64,000 nt of DNA from Agapanthus africanus (GCA_030015575.1 CM057339.1:775078809-775142808); one strand, 5' to 3'. Counted from the stretch's first letter, positions 34,234 through 46,569 are shown. Numbers and translations: made by a program. Notes: generated by a model not told the origin, from the sequence alone.

Positions 34234-37200
34234 TAGCTAGAGCTTTAGGCGATGGGTAGACGATGCTAGAAATCCGAACGAACCCCGAAACCCTAACTCA
34301 AACCACTCTCTGGAAATTTTCTGAAAATTTGGATTTTTGTGAATTAAAAATTGCCAAAAAATTCAGCAGGTATATTTATGAGTTACTGTGTAGCACGTGC
34401 TCGTAAGTCCATTAAAGCGCCGCGGAAACGCGGCACGAGCATGGCTCGTGCGGCGGTTCCGCGGCCATATTGTCACTTCTTCTGTTTCTATTTGCACAGT
34501 AATCTCTCTCTGATAATGCTGTATTTACTGGGAATTTTTAAAGTTTGCTTAAGAGTTGAGTTTTCTGGGTTGTATTGGGGACTCGGTGTTTCGATCGGGA
34601 TGTTTAACTTCGTCTATAAGTTTTTTCCGGATAATTTTAGAAAAAGTTAAAAAGTTCGACCGGATATAAATACCCACTTTTTCCCCTGCCGGGAAATTTC
34701 CAATTGTTGGATTTTTCCGTAGTTTAATGACGTTCAAAGTAGTGCAAGTAACGCGATGGTCCCTCTAGAAGACAACAACCTTAACTCGATTATGTGACCG
34801 TCTTGAACTGCCCTTTGAACCTTAGCGTTTGGGGCGGTACGGCGTGCCACATGTGAGGCGTTGGCTTGACCCTTCTATGCCTGGACCGTTGGTACTGAGG
34901 CATGAAGTGAATGTTTTTAAACTTATTTCATGTGTTGAGCTGTTTCGGGAAAACTTGGGTGTTTGATTGTTCGATCGGAAAGTTTAACATTTTCTATTTA
35001 TCTGGAATGTGATACAATATTTGGAATCCACAAGTAGTTATGAGATAACTGAATGAATGTTATAAACATAGCAGTTTAGTCTCACTTGATCGGTTGCCAC
35101 GGAATTTTGATATGATCAAAAGTCCATCGCAATCACGTAGCGTACGTGGATACTCGCCGGGTAAACTTAATAGACAGCCTCACCCCATAGTCCCGACCAA
35201 GTGACTGTAGGAGAACCCCGTTGCCGAAAGCATCCGTTCGGGTGCTCGCGGCAGCGGTGTTCCGCCTTGGTGCACTTCGTCGACGGCGTCGGGGGTGCGG
35301 CCGCCTACTAAAGTTTGTGACGAGCATTCGATCAGGATGTCGGGAATCTTGTTGAATTGCCCGACTTGATATTGAAAAGTGTTTTCGATAATGAGACTAA
35401 AATGCGGGGTTTATAATTGTTAGGCATGTGATGTCTAAGGAATTCATTGGTTTAGGCATGCGATGTCTAAGGTGGTTGCGGATTCCAACTGTTGTAGTTT
35501 TACACTTTCTTTTCTGTGACCGTAAGTGTAATATGTGATATCGCCGGTTTCGTTGCTATATGTCAACGACAATTGGGATGCGCATATTTACTTACGTTGA
35601 TGACATGTGATGTTATGTGTTGCTGGATATGTTATATTGGATCGTCGTGTTCGAATAGCCGGGTTTTTTTATGTGAGATGAGTGTTTTTCATTTTCATTC
35701 ATGTAAAAACTTGTATGTAATATTCTTTTATTGGGGCACTTCCAGGTTGCGGAAGTTGTCACCGTTTGTATATTATTTACTTTTCCGCACTAGGATAGAC
35801 CCAAGGAGGAGGGCACAAGTAACCGGGTTCTAGGGTCTAGTGGGAGACCATCTCGAGGAGTCGAGTCCGGGTCTCCTAGCCCTAGAATTGGTAGGATTGC
35901 TTGCCGCTCTCGTAGGGGTCTAGGGGTGTGGGATTGACTATTCATCACGACCGTGGAATCCGTGTTTTATACTGGCTCGTATTAAAAACACGGACATCCT
36001 AGTATATCCAATATTTCATATGATATTTTCTGCTGCGTTATCTATGATGTGATCATGAGATGTTCTGTGATAAATATTGTATATAGTATATATGATATAT
36101 TATATAGACGTTGCTTATGTTTTACACCCGCGCTAGCCCTGCCTCGCTCTGGCGTTAGTTACCTAACCTAACGGTGCAGACGGGACATCGAGGCGAATGC
36201 GGATGGCATAAGCGTACGTTATATTTATCTGTGATGTTTAGGTGCTTAAATGATGGGACTTCATTAATGTGATTAATTGAAGAAAAAGAAACCTAAAGAT
36301 GTTGTGGAATCGAATTTCAAAAATTAAAACAGGTAGCTACAGTTCTTGCTTTGCACAGCGGTATATATGATATATCCTGCACCTTATTCGATGAGGAAAG
36401 GGCCGACGATCCCTTCACCGGGAGTGACCCCTTTAGCAATAACTGGCAGATGCTACAACCCTCGGTTTGTCTTTTGATTACTTCTATAGTTCTTGCTTTG
36501 CACAGTGATATATATGATATATCCCGCACCTCATTCGACGAGGAAAGGGCCGACGATCCCTTCACCGGGAGTGACCCCTTTAGCAAAACTAGAAAAGCCT
36601 AAAAAACACTCCATTTTAAAATCATTTGATTCTACAACGATATCAAGTTCATTACGCAATAGGTTTTCAGAAAAACCTGTCGTAGCCCTCCGTCATTTCA
36701 GATAAGTTGTATATAGTATTCGTGCTACATTTGTTGGCTTTCGTCAAGGTGTAGTGTGCGGTAGCTATATGCTGCTTATCTGCTGCATACGATGCGATTG
36801 GATTAGGGTAGTCGTACGGCTTTGTTGGCATTCGTCAAGGGTCGTGCGGGTGGGTTTAATTCAGTCAAGAAATGTACGGGTTGAACTTGACTAGCGGGCT
36901 ATGGTTTGTTGGCTTTCGTCAAGGTCATAGCACGTTAGGGGCAAAATATTATCGGGAATTTCAAGTGTTGAAATTTGCAATGAGATTGCATACTTTCTAT
37001 GAGATAGTTGGATCCCGATACCCGCTGCGAGTAAGAGTTACTCCTGGGAGAGTTTTACACATTACAATTAGCCGATCGAGTAGGTGTCTAGAAAGGTGTT
37101 AACGAGGTTATGCCTCTGGGAAAACGAGGTTTACATTAATTAGGTTCGTGCGATAGCACGGGGGACCTCCCTCAAAGTACCGACACTGGCCTGGCTGAAA

Positions 37201-37430
37201 GATTGGCGAACTTGTAGCGTGTAATTAATCCCGGCTAGTCTTTCCTTTTAGGGTTTGAAGGAAGATTTGATAAAAACAGTGGGAACCATCCTGATTAGAT
37301 AAAATCATAACCAATCTGATCTTGCAAGAGCGCACGCAGAGTGTTTTCTTCTCTCTCTCTCCAGGTAGCGACCATATCACGCCTTAATCAAGATAATAAA
37401 ACGGATATATTGACCGAACCCACTTGTTAT
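34234..37430 (+). other. Copia A leader and unrecognised region where gag is expected
   Basis: About 3.2 kb without a recognisable gag. It contains a duplicated block of about 105 bp (36346-36456 and 36484-36594, sharing GAGGAAAGGGCCGACGATCC and TTCACCGGGAGTGACCCC) separated by 30-50 bp, and three copies of TTTGTTGGCWTTCGTCAAGG (about 36731, 36822 and 36906). ORFs here are short and unsupported. It may be degenerated gag or filler of a non-autonomous element. Confidence 0.5.
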
Positions 37431-40145
37431 ACTGAGCTGGGGAACGTTGGTCCCTCTCCAACTTATAATTGTTATAAGACAGAGCAGGAAATAGGGGAAT
37501 ACCAGAATTCCTATGCCGCCCAAACGAAGAAAGTGCATATGATGCATCTCCTTCGGGTGTGTTCATTACAAAGAACTGTTTCTCAGTATCCTTTACGTTC
37601 TGGGTATATGATACCAGATCAGGATCCCAGATATGTAATCTGTTACATAGGGCTACAAATAGGTAGAGAACTGAGAACGGGTGATAAGTTTCATGAGACA
37701 GAAAACGGTGCAAGTGTTGCAGCCAAGTCTGTTGGTCACTGTCACCATGTATTTCCAAATACATTGATTCTGAACGAATGTTATTAGATACCGAACCTGA
37801 TATACAAAATCATATCACTCTCTTTATTAGTAAAGAAATGATAAAATTTTGTATTGTTGGATAATGTTTTGAACATTTCTTATATCAAAAGTTGATCGGT
37901 TCAGGCACGTTATCTAAAAGCATTGATGTTCTAAATCAAACTACAGTTCTTAGTATACGAAACACACACAAGAGGAAGAGTTCAGAAATGAACGGATCCT
38001 TCTTAAGGTATTGTAGACTAGGTCATATCAATGCGACCCGACTGGCTGAAGTTACATTTAGATGCATATTTAAATCAGTTTGAATTTACATCTCGTGAAA
38101 CTTACCAGTCATGTCACAAAGATAAGATGACCATAGCTCCGTTTACTGGAAACAGAGAAAGAGTTAGTGAACTCTTGGGATTGTTACATGCTGATGTATG
38201 AAAGTCTCCAGTCTACACATGCCAAGACCGGTTTCTTTTTACTTCATTACATTCTCTGATAATCTCTTAAGATTTAGACATATGTTCTTGTTGAAACACA
38301 AGTCCGAACCTTTTGAGATATTCACAGAATATAAGTTGGAAGTAGAGAACCAAAAATACGAGTATAAGTATTATTTCCTTTGATGTGATCGAGGAGGAGA
38401 ATACTTGTGTATGGAATTCCTGGACTATTCTAAAGGAGAATGAGATTCTCACTCAGCATTACTCCTCCGTATACACCACAGCACGTCGGTATATCGGGGT
38501 GGAGCAATCACACCCTATATGATAAGGTGTGCTCTATGATGAGTACTACTGAGTTACCTTTTTCCTTTTTGGGGGTTATGCACTTGGGAAGTTGCATACC
38601 TATTGAATAGGGTTCAAATCAAATCAGTTGCCTACCACTTCATATGTGATATGGAAAGGGAAGAGCCCATATCTTAAGTTAGTTAAGATTTGGGGTTGTC
38701 CAGCCTATGTCTGAAAAGCAAAATCCGGACAAGCTCGAGGCAAGATCTGTTATGTAGAACTGGAAATGTTCCAGCTATACAAACTGCAGCAGATGATTTG
38801 ATAGAACCAAAGGATTCAGTAGATTCCAACGAACCTCAGCCTCTCCGCCGATCTAGTAGGGTTCCTCACCCACCTGAAAGATACTTCGGTTTCTCTATGA
38901 CAGTGAGAGCGAGGATTGCATCATGAGATGGTGACCCAACTAGTTTCGAGCTGGCCATCAGGAGTAAGACTCTATAAGAATGGCTGGATGCTTAGTAATC
39001 TGAGATGGAATCCTTATACACCAACAAAGTATGGACTTTGGTTGCTTTATCTGAAGGGTTAAATCCCCATCAGGAGCAAGTATATCTTGAGAAGATTACT
39101 TGGTGTGCATGGAAAGGTTGAGACTTTCAAAGTTAGACTTGTTAAAGGTTTGCATCGTAGACCAGTTGTGGATAATGATGAAACCTTTTTCAGTGCCTAT
39201 GCTTAAGTCCATCCAGATCCTACTTGCCACGGCTACATACCATGACTACGATATCTGGCGGTTGGGTGTCATGACTGCTTTTCTAAAATGATGTTTTAGA
39301 AGAGAGCGTCTGTAAGTACACAGCCAGAGGGTTTCATAGACAGTGGGAGCAGCGGAAACGTGTACAAGATGTTTTATGTGATAAAGCAGGCATCGCGGAG
39401 TTGGAACGTCTGTTTTGATGTGGTAGTCAAAGAGTTTGACTTCATCAAAATGGTAGATGAACCTCGTATATACAAAAAGGTATATAGGGAGTATGGTGGT
39501 GATTCTCGTAGAGTACGTGGATGACACACTCTTGATAGGGAAGGAGTTTCCTATGCTACGCTCAGTCAATCTCCGCTTATCACAATGATTCTCCATATAG
39601 GATCAAAGTGATACCTCCTAAATCCTGGGTTTTAGACCTATGAGATAGATCTAATTGGATGTTAGGATTCTCACTAGTTGTAGTGAGATGGTATCAATCG
39701 ATCCTGGGGAGAATCACTGGAAATGTTCCAGGGTGATAAGGACGACTGAATGTCAGTCACAGGCATTGTCTTTACCCTCAGTAAAGGGACGGTATGTTGG
39801 AAGAGTTCCAAGCTAGATACCGTGACATACTAGACGATTAAAGGCAAGATACATCGCTACTTAAGATGCTACCAAAGAGGCTGTCTAGGTGTATATTAGT
39901 TCATGAGATGAACTTAGTTCCTCCCATTGTGTGACAATGGAGTTATGGCTTATACCAAGGAACCCCGGTCCCATCAGTGACCCAGATGTATTCTGAGGCA
40001 GCATCACCTGATCATGGAGATAGTTGATCTCCAGGGTGATCGAGGTTAGGAGAGTAGACTCAGAAGACAACACGGCGGATCCACTCACAAAGGCCTTTTC
40101 CCAGAGAGAGACTTTTATGGGATGGTTGAGTATGAGATACTGCAA
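37431..40145 (+). pseudogene. Copia A gag end and pol remnants
   Basis: Fragments in shifting plus-strand frames, in copia order. A knuckle-like remnant NCYKTEQEIGEY lies near 37470 and a protease/pre-integrase remnant NGASVAAKSVG...LNECYY near 37700-37790. Next come the pre-integrase FLRYCRLGHINATRL near 37998 and the integrase segments SCHKDKMTIAPFTG near 38107, FYFITFSDN and LKHKSEPFEIF near 38230-38330. The linker LRRSSRVPHPPERYFGF lies near 38850. RT pieces ATYHDYDIWRLGVMTAFL and KEFDFIKMVDEP lie near 39234 and 39430. RNase H pieces VCWKSSK and EDNTADPLTKAF lie near 39795 and 40068. Many stops and frameshifts interrupt it; it cannot encode an enzyme. Confidence 0.85.
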
Positions 40146-40165
40146 CCACTGCTACAGATAGCCCT

Positions 40166-40181
40166 AGTGCAAGTGGGAGAT
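40166..40181 (+). other. Polypurine tract of copia A
   Basis: GTGCAAGTGGGAGATT directly precedes the 3' LTR. The same sequence (minus strand) precedes the LTR of copia B at 63275-63289. Confidence 0.85.
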
Positions 40182-42386
40182 TGTTAGTTATATGTATGCC
40201 CTAGAAGCCATTACTATACATAGGATGTATATTGTAGTGGATGCTTGGACATATATAGGGAGGACTTTCTTGCTCGACATGATAGTATGCTATCTGGTTG
40301 CTCTTTACCTTAACGTGTACACTGACTGTCTCTCTGTTACATGTTGGTAAAACCCTTAGGATATTTACTTGACTACCTGGACTATGATGCGGATCATACT
40401 AGTGGGGACATGGTAGCCCATAAGTACATCATTCAAGGTCCCTAGTCGTGGGTGTATCGAGACAGGGCATCGATATACCAGTGTAGACTAGCGTATACCT
40501 TCTCGACTCATACAGATGGGCGATGGATGATCCCATATCCATTGGTGTTTGACATCAGAGATGATATACGGGTGCTCAGTAGAGACTGGGTACACTGGAC
40601 GGACTCGCCGAGAACTCCCAGATGGTATTATACCTTACGTCAGATGGCAGTTCTCTGGTGACACTGGTACAGAGTAGTCTGTTGACCCGAGATCGTCATA
40701 GAGTCTTGTGTGATTCCCACTTTGCTTTGATTTCCACCTTACCACGTCCAAGAGGGCGTGCAAAACGGTGGTTTTTGGGTACAGTCCCGAATCACATGGA
40801 GGCAATGAGCGATAGGAGGGGATTCGTCTCTCCCGGTATAGGGAGTTGATGTTGCGCTGTGTTCGATTGGCTATAACCGGAAATCCCTTGCTGAGATTTA
40901 CTGGTAAGTGTTACCAGTAGTTTCTCGAACTGTTATAGACCTCATATCGACACGACTTATCAAGCTACTGGGGTCTGACGTTTACCACCCTTAGGCGAGA
41001 TATGCGACATATCAGACGAACAGACCGGACTGTACGGTAAGTGTTACTGGTTGGATTCACAGGAGTGTGAGCGGGCTTGCTCGTCGATCTTCTGATAGCT
41101 CAATACCCGGGTGGCCGTTACGTTTTGCAGACCGCTTGCGGCTTGTGGGTGTTTGATATGATCATCACCTGCTGCCGGCGTATTGACGAGTCTTTAGAGT
41201 CCTACACAGAGGTTTCCTGGCTCAAGCGAAACGAAATAGGAGCGCATATGAGATATGTGCGGGACCGAGAATTATACAAATATATGATACTGTATTCTAT
41301 TCTCGCGATTTGTATCATTGGTCGGTTATATGTGATATAGCCGGGTTACCGAATCAAATGTTGATTCGATACATTGATACACTTGATATTAGTCGGTTAT
41401 ATGCGATATGACCGGATCGTTAAATCAAGTGTTGATTTAATGATTTAATGTATAATTATATATTTGATATATTACTTTACATTAACTAGTATTAGTTCAC
41501 TTAAGATGGATTTTCTCACTTGATGTGCACATTGTATATATGATATAGTTTTGTGCACTAGTTTGTATCATGTTTGATGATACATGCAAACTTGGGTGTA
41601 TATTTGGTTTAAACCTTGGTTAAGTAAATGGTTAGGGTTTTTATTTATTTATTCACTTATTTATTTATTCTCCTAATTCATTTTTTTTGGCAAAAAGAGA
41701 AATGGTGGCTTGCTTTGTTTTATAGTTGAAGCTTCATGAAGCTTTGAAAAAGTCTACCATTTTTGTTTCATGCTAAACCTAACCATTCACCTAACCTTAG
41801 TTTAATCTCTACACTTAACCAAGGTTGCTAATATGATAAGAATGTCTTATTTTCTATTTTCCAAGAATTCTTATTATATTCTTTTTCTTCTTCTTCTTCT
41901 TCAAGAAGAAAGAAGCATGCTAGCTTCAATGGTGACTTGAGAAAAAGAGTGAGAAATCCAATTCTAAAGTGAACCCACTTCCTATTTCTTCATCCTCTAC
42001 CACTTGCCAAGTAGTATAGGGTGTTTTCTTCACAAGTTTCATGACTTGGTGAAGTTGGAGCTTGATCTTGAGTTGCCTTGACATAGATCATCTTCGGCAT
42101 CGAAGTCGACGACCTAGACCGATCATTTCTTCGATGAAACCACCGCGAGAGTCCGGGATCCGAAGGGTACAGCGGAGGGGCATCATCACGGAGCTAAGGA
42201 AGTGGAGGACCGGATCTACAAAGGTTGTAGTTTCTTTCACTTTGCAGTAAAGTTGTTTACTACTTGCTTGTTTCGCCTATTCTCTAGTTAACGAATCCGT
42301 ATTAGGGTTTTTCGGCACCGGAAATTTTTGAAATTGGCATGGTTGATGCCTTGTGAGACCTCTTGAGTGTGCCTAGGAACCCTACA
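40182..42386 (+). mobile_element. 3' LTR of copia A
   Basis: TGTTAG...CCTACA, colinear with 32001-34219; the differences are mostly single substitutions plus a shorter CTT tract (about 41883-41902). Confidence 0.95.
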
Positions 42387-42391
42387 AAGGG
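42387..42391. repeat. Target-site duplication of copia A, right copy (AAGGG)
   Basis: Follows the LTR end directly and matches 31996-32000. Confidence 0.95.
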
Positions 42392-42776
42392 GTCCCCTCT
42401 TCCAATGGGATCCATTTGGCTCCGGATGATTCTTCTTGCCTTGCTCGCTGACATCCCTCCTCACCCAGCGGAGATGACTTCGGCGATCCTTGACGCGGCG
42501 GAGGACAAGCTTGAGTTCTTTCACGAGGCTTGTTTAATCACTCAAGCTCTGAAGGATCATTCAGTTCATATACTGAGTCAGATAAGGGCCCGACGGGCCG
42601 TCATGTCTGCTTTTGCTGATGAGCACGGCTCCAACCGATGGGGAGCGACTCCTCGCGAAAACCGTCGTTTTGATGTGGTGGAGAAGGCGGAGAGGGAGCT
42701 GGAAAATTTTGTGTTTTGCTTTGTTAACCCTTGTATTTCCGATCCCTTGTTTGGTGATCTTTTCCCGGTAGTGTAG
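42392..42776 (+). pseudogene. Antisense ORF of element 2, 3' continuation
   Basis: Leaving out copia A and one TSD copy, the frame from 31852 continues here without a stop to TAG 42774-42776, giving about 178 codons in total. Visible segments are FFHEACLITQALKDHS, ILSQIRARRAVMSAF and ENRRFDVVEKAERELENF, which look helical. No family is recognised. Frame continuity across the insertion point shows the ORF was intact when copia A landed. Confidence 0.65.
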
Positions 42777-43134
42777 TATTTTTAAATCAATGTACTCCTT
42801 TTATCATTGGCGGTTTTCATGCTTTCTGTTGAATTTTCATGTTTGTCGGATACTCGTACGTGCGTCTTGCTTGCGTAAATGAGCTGCATATTTTTCTCAT
42901 GGGAATTTTCTTTAACTGTGAGCACCATCGTTATGTTGCCTGCACATCAGTGCCTCAGGTAACATTTCCTTTTAAACATTCATACAGTTGCAAATACGTG
43001 CTTGATAGGATATAGATCAGAAACTTTCCTCGTTATTTTCCATATCGGGTGGTTTGTGCTGGTTTTAGATCGAGTATTGTCGTCGAAGGGAGGCTTGTTT
43101 ATATATAGTCTTGAGTGTACGCGCCTTCCTTCAG

Positions 43135-43549
43135 CGGTTGTGGCCGCGAAGGCGAGCTTACGGGGGCTGATTGTGCGGTGCGCTGCGAATATGATATCAT
43201 GTGAGAAAAGGCTCAGCGACAAGTTTTCGGAGAGGGAGTTAGATTCTAAAGCGCCAAGGGAGCTTCAAGCCAGCCTTACGGCCAAGGCTACTAAAGCATA
43301 CGAACTTTGGCGAGTGCTTCAGGAGGCTATCAAGGAGGTGGTAGCCATTGATAAGGCCGCTGTTTTTTTGCTCGTGAAATGGTCGAAGCCCATAAAGCCA
43401 TTGAAAAAGAGCTTGAAGGCCGGCTTGCCTCGTACCAGGCCCAGCAAGCTCAGGCGGAGGCCTGTCTTTTGACGATACTGAATCATGGAGGCGACGCCCA
43501 GCGAAATAGGGATGAACTGGCAAATCTGCTACATCGCCCGCCGACTTAA
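43135..43549 (+). pseudogene. Antisense gene of element 2, last exon (coiled-coil-like)
   Basis: Begins after a 3' splice-like CCTTCCTTCAG ending at 43134. The frame reads MISCEKRLSDKFSERELD... and ELWRVLQEAIKEVVAIDKAA, then shifts by one at a run of eight T (43363-43370). It continues as MVEAHKAIEKELEGRL...RDELANLLHRPPT with stop 43547-43549. It is Glu/Ala/Leu-rich and probably a coiled coil, as in the last exon of element 1, though direct homology is weak by eye. The T-run frameshift suggests decay. Confidence 0.5.
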
Positions 43550-43657
43550 AGAATTATATACATATATTTTTTTATTCTTCCTTTGTACATACTCCTGAAT
43601 AAGAGTATTATTTTTTGTTCTTTCACGAATTGTACTTTGTATTCATTTTGATTCATG

Positions 43658-43663
43658 AATAAA
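43658..43663 (+). terminator. Poly(A) signal AATAAA of the element 2 antisense gene
   Basis: Context TTCATGAATAAAAGA, identical to that following the element 1 antisense gene; it lies about 110 bp after the stop codon. Confidence 0.6.
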
Positions 43664-43795
43664 AGACATATTTTTCTTCACAATGGTGTGTCCCTTTTTA
43701 TTGAATGTATTCTGTGGATAGTCTATATCGATTTCTTTGCAGGACAATGATGGCTTAGGATTCAGGGTTAAGATCAGCCTCTTAAGACTTTTCAA

Positions 43796-43967
43796 CTTTA
43801 TGAGCCGTGAGGGTCTCATAAAGAATTTTCTCCCTACCGGTCGAGAGGATTCCGTAGGTGTAATTTCTCCTTAAGAACCGTGAGGATTCCTAAGTGTGTT
43901 TTCTCTTGAAAGTCGTAAGGACCTCACAAGAGAATTTGCTCCCTTACGAGTCGTGAGGACCCGTAAG
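43796..43967. repeat. Hairpin block D
   Basis: Five stem-loops in the same order as in element 1. Stem 1 is CTTTATGAG/CTCATAAAG around CCGTGAGGGT. Stem 2 is CCTAC/GTAGG around a GTCGAGAGGAT core. The last is CTTACG/CGTAAG around AGTCGTGAGGACC. Confidence 0.85.
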
Positions 43968-43984
43968 TGATGGGTGAGGTTATC

Positions 43985-46270
43985 ATCATCCGCATTTCAC
44001 GAAATCAAGAATTGCTCTAGATACTTCCCACGGGTTCACTGTCGTGTTCTGCGAGGACCAGGCTCCGCTCTGGACGTTTCCCACGGGGTCAGGATTGACA
44101 TAAGCCGTGTTCTACGTGACCAGGAATTTTGCTCTGGATGCTTCCCACGGGTTCACTGCCGTGTTCTGCGAGGACCAGGCTCCGCTCTGGATGCTTCACA
44201 CGGGTTCACTGCCGTGCTCTGCGAGGACTAGGATCCGCTCTGGACGTTTCCCACGGGGTCAGGATTGACATAAGCCGCGTTCTACGTAACCAGGAATTTT
44301 TCTCCGGATGCTTTCCACGGGTTCACTGCCGTGTTCTGCGAGGACCAGGCTCCGCTCTGGATGCTTCACACGGGTTCACTGCCGTTCTCTGCGAGGACCA
44401 GGATCTGCTCTGGACGTTTCCCACGGGGTCAGGATTGTTTACGTAACCAGAAATTTACTCTGGATGCTTCCCACGGGTTCACTGCCGTGTTCTGCGAGGA
44501 CCAGGCTCTGCTCTGGATGCTTCACATGGGGTCATTGCCATGCTTTGCGAGGACCAGGATCCGCTCTGGACGTTTCCCACGGGGTCAGGATTGACATAAG
44601 CTGCGTTTTACGTAACCAGGAATTTTGTTGTGGATGCTTCCCATGGGGTTCACTGCCGTGTTCTGCGAGGACCAGGCTCCGCTCTGGATGCTTCACACGG
44701 GTTCACTGCCGTGTTCTGTGAGAACCAGGCTCCGCTCTGGACGTTTTCCTACGGGGTCAAGATTGACATAAGCCGCGTTCCACGTGACCAGGAATTTTGC
44801 TCTAGATACTTCCCACGGGTTCATTGCCGTGTTCTGTGAGGACCAGGCTCCGCTCTGGATGCTTCACACGGGTTCACTGCCGTGCTCTGTGAGGACCAAG
44901 ATCTGCTCTGGACGTTTCCCACGGGGTCAGGATTGACATAAGCCGCGTTCTTCGTAATCAGGAATTTTGCTCTGGATGCTTCTCACGGGTTCACTGCCGT
45001 GTTCTGTGAGGACCAGGCTCCGCTCTGGATGCTGCACACGGGTTCACTGCCGTGCTCTGCGAGGACCAGGATCCGCTCTGGACGTTTCCCATGGGGTCAG
45101 GATTGACATAAGCCGCATTCTACGTAACCAGGAATTTGCCCTGGATGCTTCCCACGGGTTCACTGCCGTGTTCTGCGAGGACCAGGCTCCGCTCTGGATG
45201 CTTCACACGGGGTCATTGCCGTGCTCTGCGAGGACCAGGATCCGCTCTGGACGTTTCCCACGGGGTCAGGATTGACATAAGCCGCGTTCTACGTAACCAG
45301 GAATTTTGCTCTAGATGCTTCCCACGGGTTCACTGCCGTGTTCTGTGAGGACCAGGCTCCACTCTGGATGCTTCACACGGGTTCACTGCCGTACTCTGCG
45401 GGGACCAGGATCCGCTCTGGACGTTTCCCACGGGGTCAGGATTGACATAAGCCGCATTCTACGTAACCAGGTATTTGCTCTGGATGCTTTCCACGGGTTC
45501 ACTGCCGTATTCTGCGAGGACCAGGCTCCGCTCTGGATGCTTCACATGGGGTCATTGCCGTGTTCGGCGAGGACCAGGATCCGCTCTGTACGTTTCCCAC
45601 GGGGTCAGGATTGACATTATCCGCATTCCACGTGACCAGGAATTTTGCTCTGGATGCTTCCCATGGGTTCACTGCCGTGTTCTGCGAGGACCAGGCTTCG
45701 CTCTGGACGTTTCCGACGGGGTCAGGATTGACATAAGCCGTGTTCCAGTAACTAGGAATTTTGCTTTGGATGCTTCCCATGGGGTCATTGCCGTGTTCTG
45801 CGAGGACCAGGCTCCACTCTGGATGCTTCACACGGGATCATTGTCGTGCTCTGCGAGGACCAGGATCCGCTCTGGACGTTTCCGACGGGGTCAGGATTGA
45901 CATAAGCCGCGTTCCACGTAACCAGGAATTTTGCTCTGGATACTTCCCACGAGTTCACTGCCGTGTTCTGCGAGGACCAGGCTCCACTCTGGATGCTTCA
46001 CACGAGGTCATTGCCGTGCTCTGTGAGGACCAGGATCCGCTCTGGACGTTTCCCACGGGGTCAGGATTGAAATAAACCGCGTTCCACGTAACCAGGAATT
46101 TTGCTCTGGATGATTCCCATGGGTTCACTGCCGTGTTCTGCAAGGACCAGGCTCCGCTCTGGATGCTTCACACGGGGTCATTGTTGTGCTCTGTGATAAC
46201 CAGGATCCGCTCTAGACGTTTCCCACGGGGTCAGGATTGACATAAGCCGCGTTCCACGTAACCAGGAAGG
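43985..46270 (+). repeat. 168-bp satellite-like array of element 2
   Basis: About 13 copies with GGATTGACATAAGCCGCGTT recurring every 168-171 bp. Each unit contains two or three subunits of about 54 bp bearing short stem-loops: CACGG/CCGTG around GTTCACTG, and CCAG/CTGG around GCTCCGCT. One unit lacks part of the GACATAAGCCGCG section (about 44435). Because the period is a multiple of three, long repetitive ORFs appear on the plus strand; they are not genes. Confidence 0.9.
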
Positions 46271-46569
46271 GTTGACTTTTATCCGCATTTCACGGAGTCG
46301 GGATTTGACTCTCGGTCATCTGTGTACCGCCGAGTTATGGAACTGGGAGTTGCCGCTGTTTCGCTTTGCTTGATATTGTGTCTGTTGTAATGAGACGAAT
46401 GTTGAGATGATCTCCGGGTTATCTGTGAACCGTTGAGATTTGGCTTCTTCTTCTGATGAAAACCTGGGGAGGAAAGGTGTGATTCCCTCTTTGTTTGCGC
46501 CCCTGGATTGTATACAGGGATTGATGTGATATCACCTGTAGGGCATAAATTTCTCATATATATATTTTT

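Larger units (their letters stand above)
32001..42386 (+). mobile_element. Copia A: Ty1/copia retrotransposon with decayed coding
   Basis: 10.4 kb element with LTRs of 2219 bp (32001-34219) and 2205 bp (40182-42386), AAGGG target duplication, a tRNA-Met-type primer site and a purine-rich tract. The order protease/pre-integrase, integrase, reverse transcriptase, RNase H (37.4-40.15 kb) is copia-type. My eye count finds about 26 substitutions plus a few indels between the LTRs (about 99% identity), yet the coding region is shattered by stops and frameshifts and no gag N-terminal half is recognisable. It was therefore most likely copied in trans as a non-autonomous element. Confidence 0.93.

Noticed and set aside
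36317..36586. 89-codon minus ORF with duplicated KGSLPVKGSSALSSSN as a gene
   Set aside because: The repetition reflects the duplicated 105-bp DNA block in copia A; no family match and the wrong strand for the element.
43974..46075. Several overlapping plus-strand ORFs of 70-140 codons
   Set aside because: They arise from the 168-bp tandem array, in more than one frame at once. No conserved start or context.
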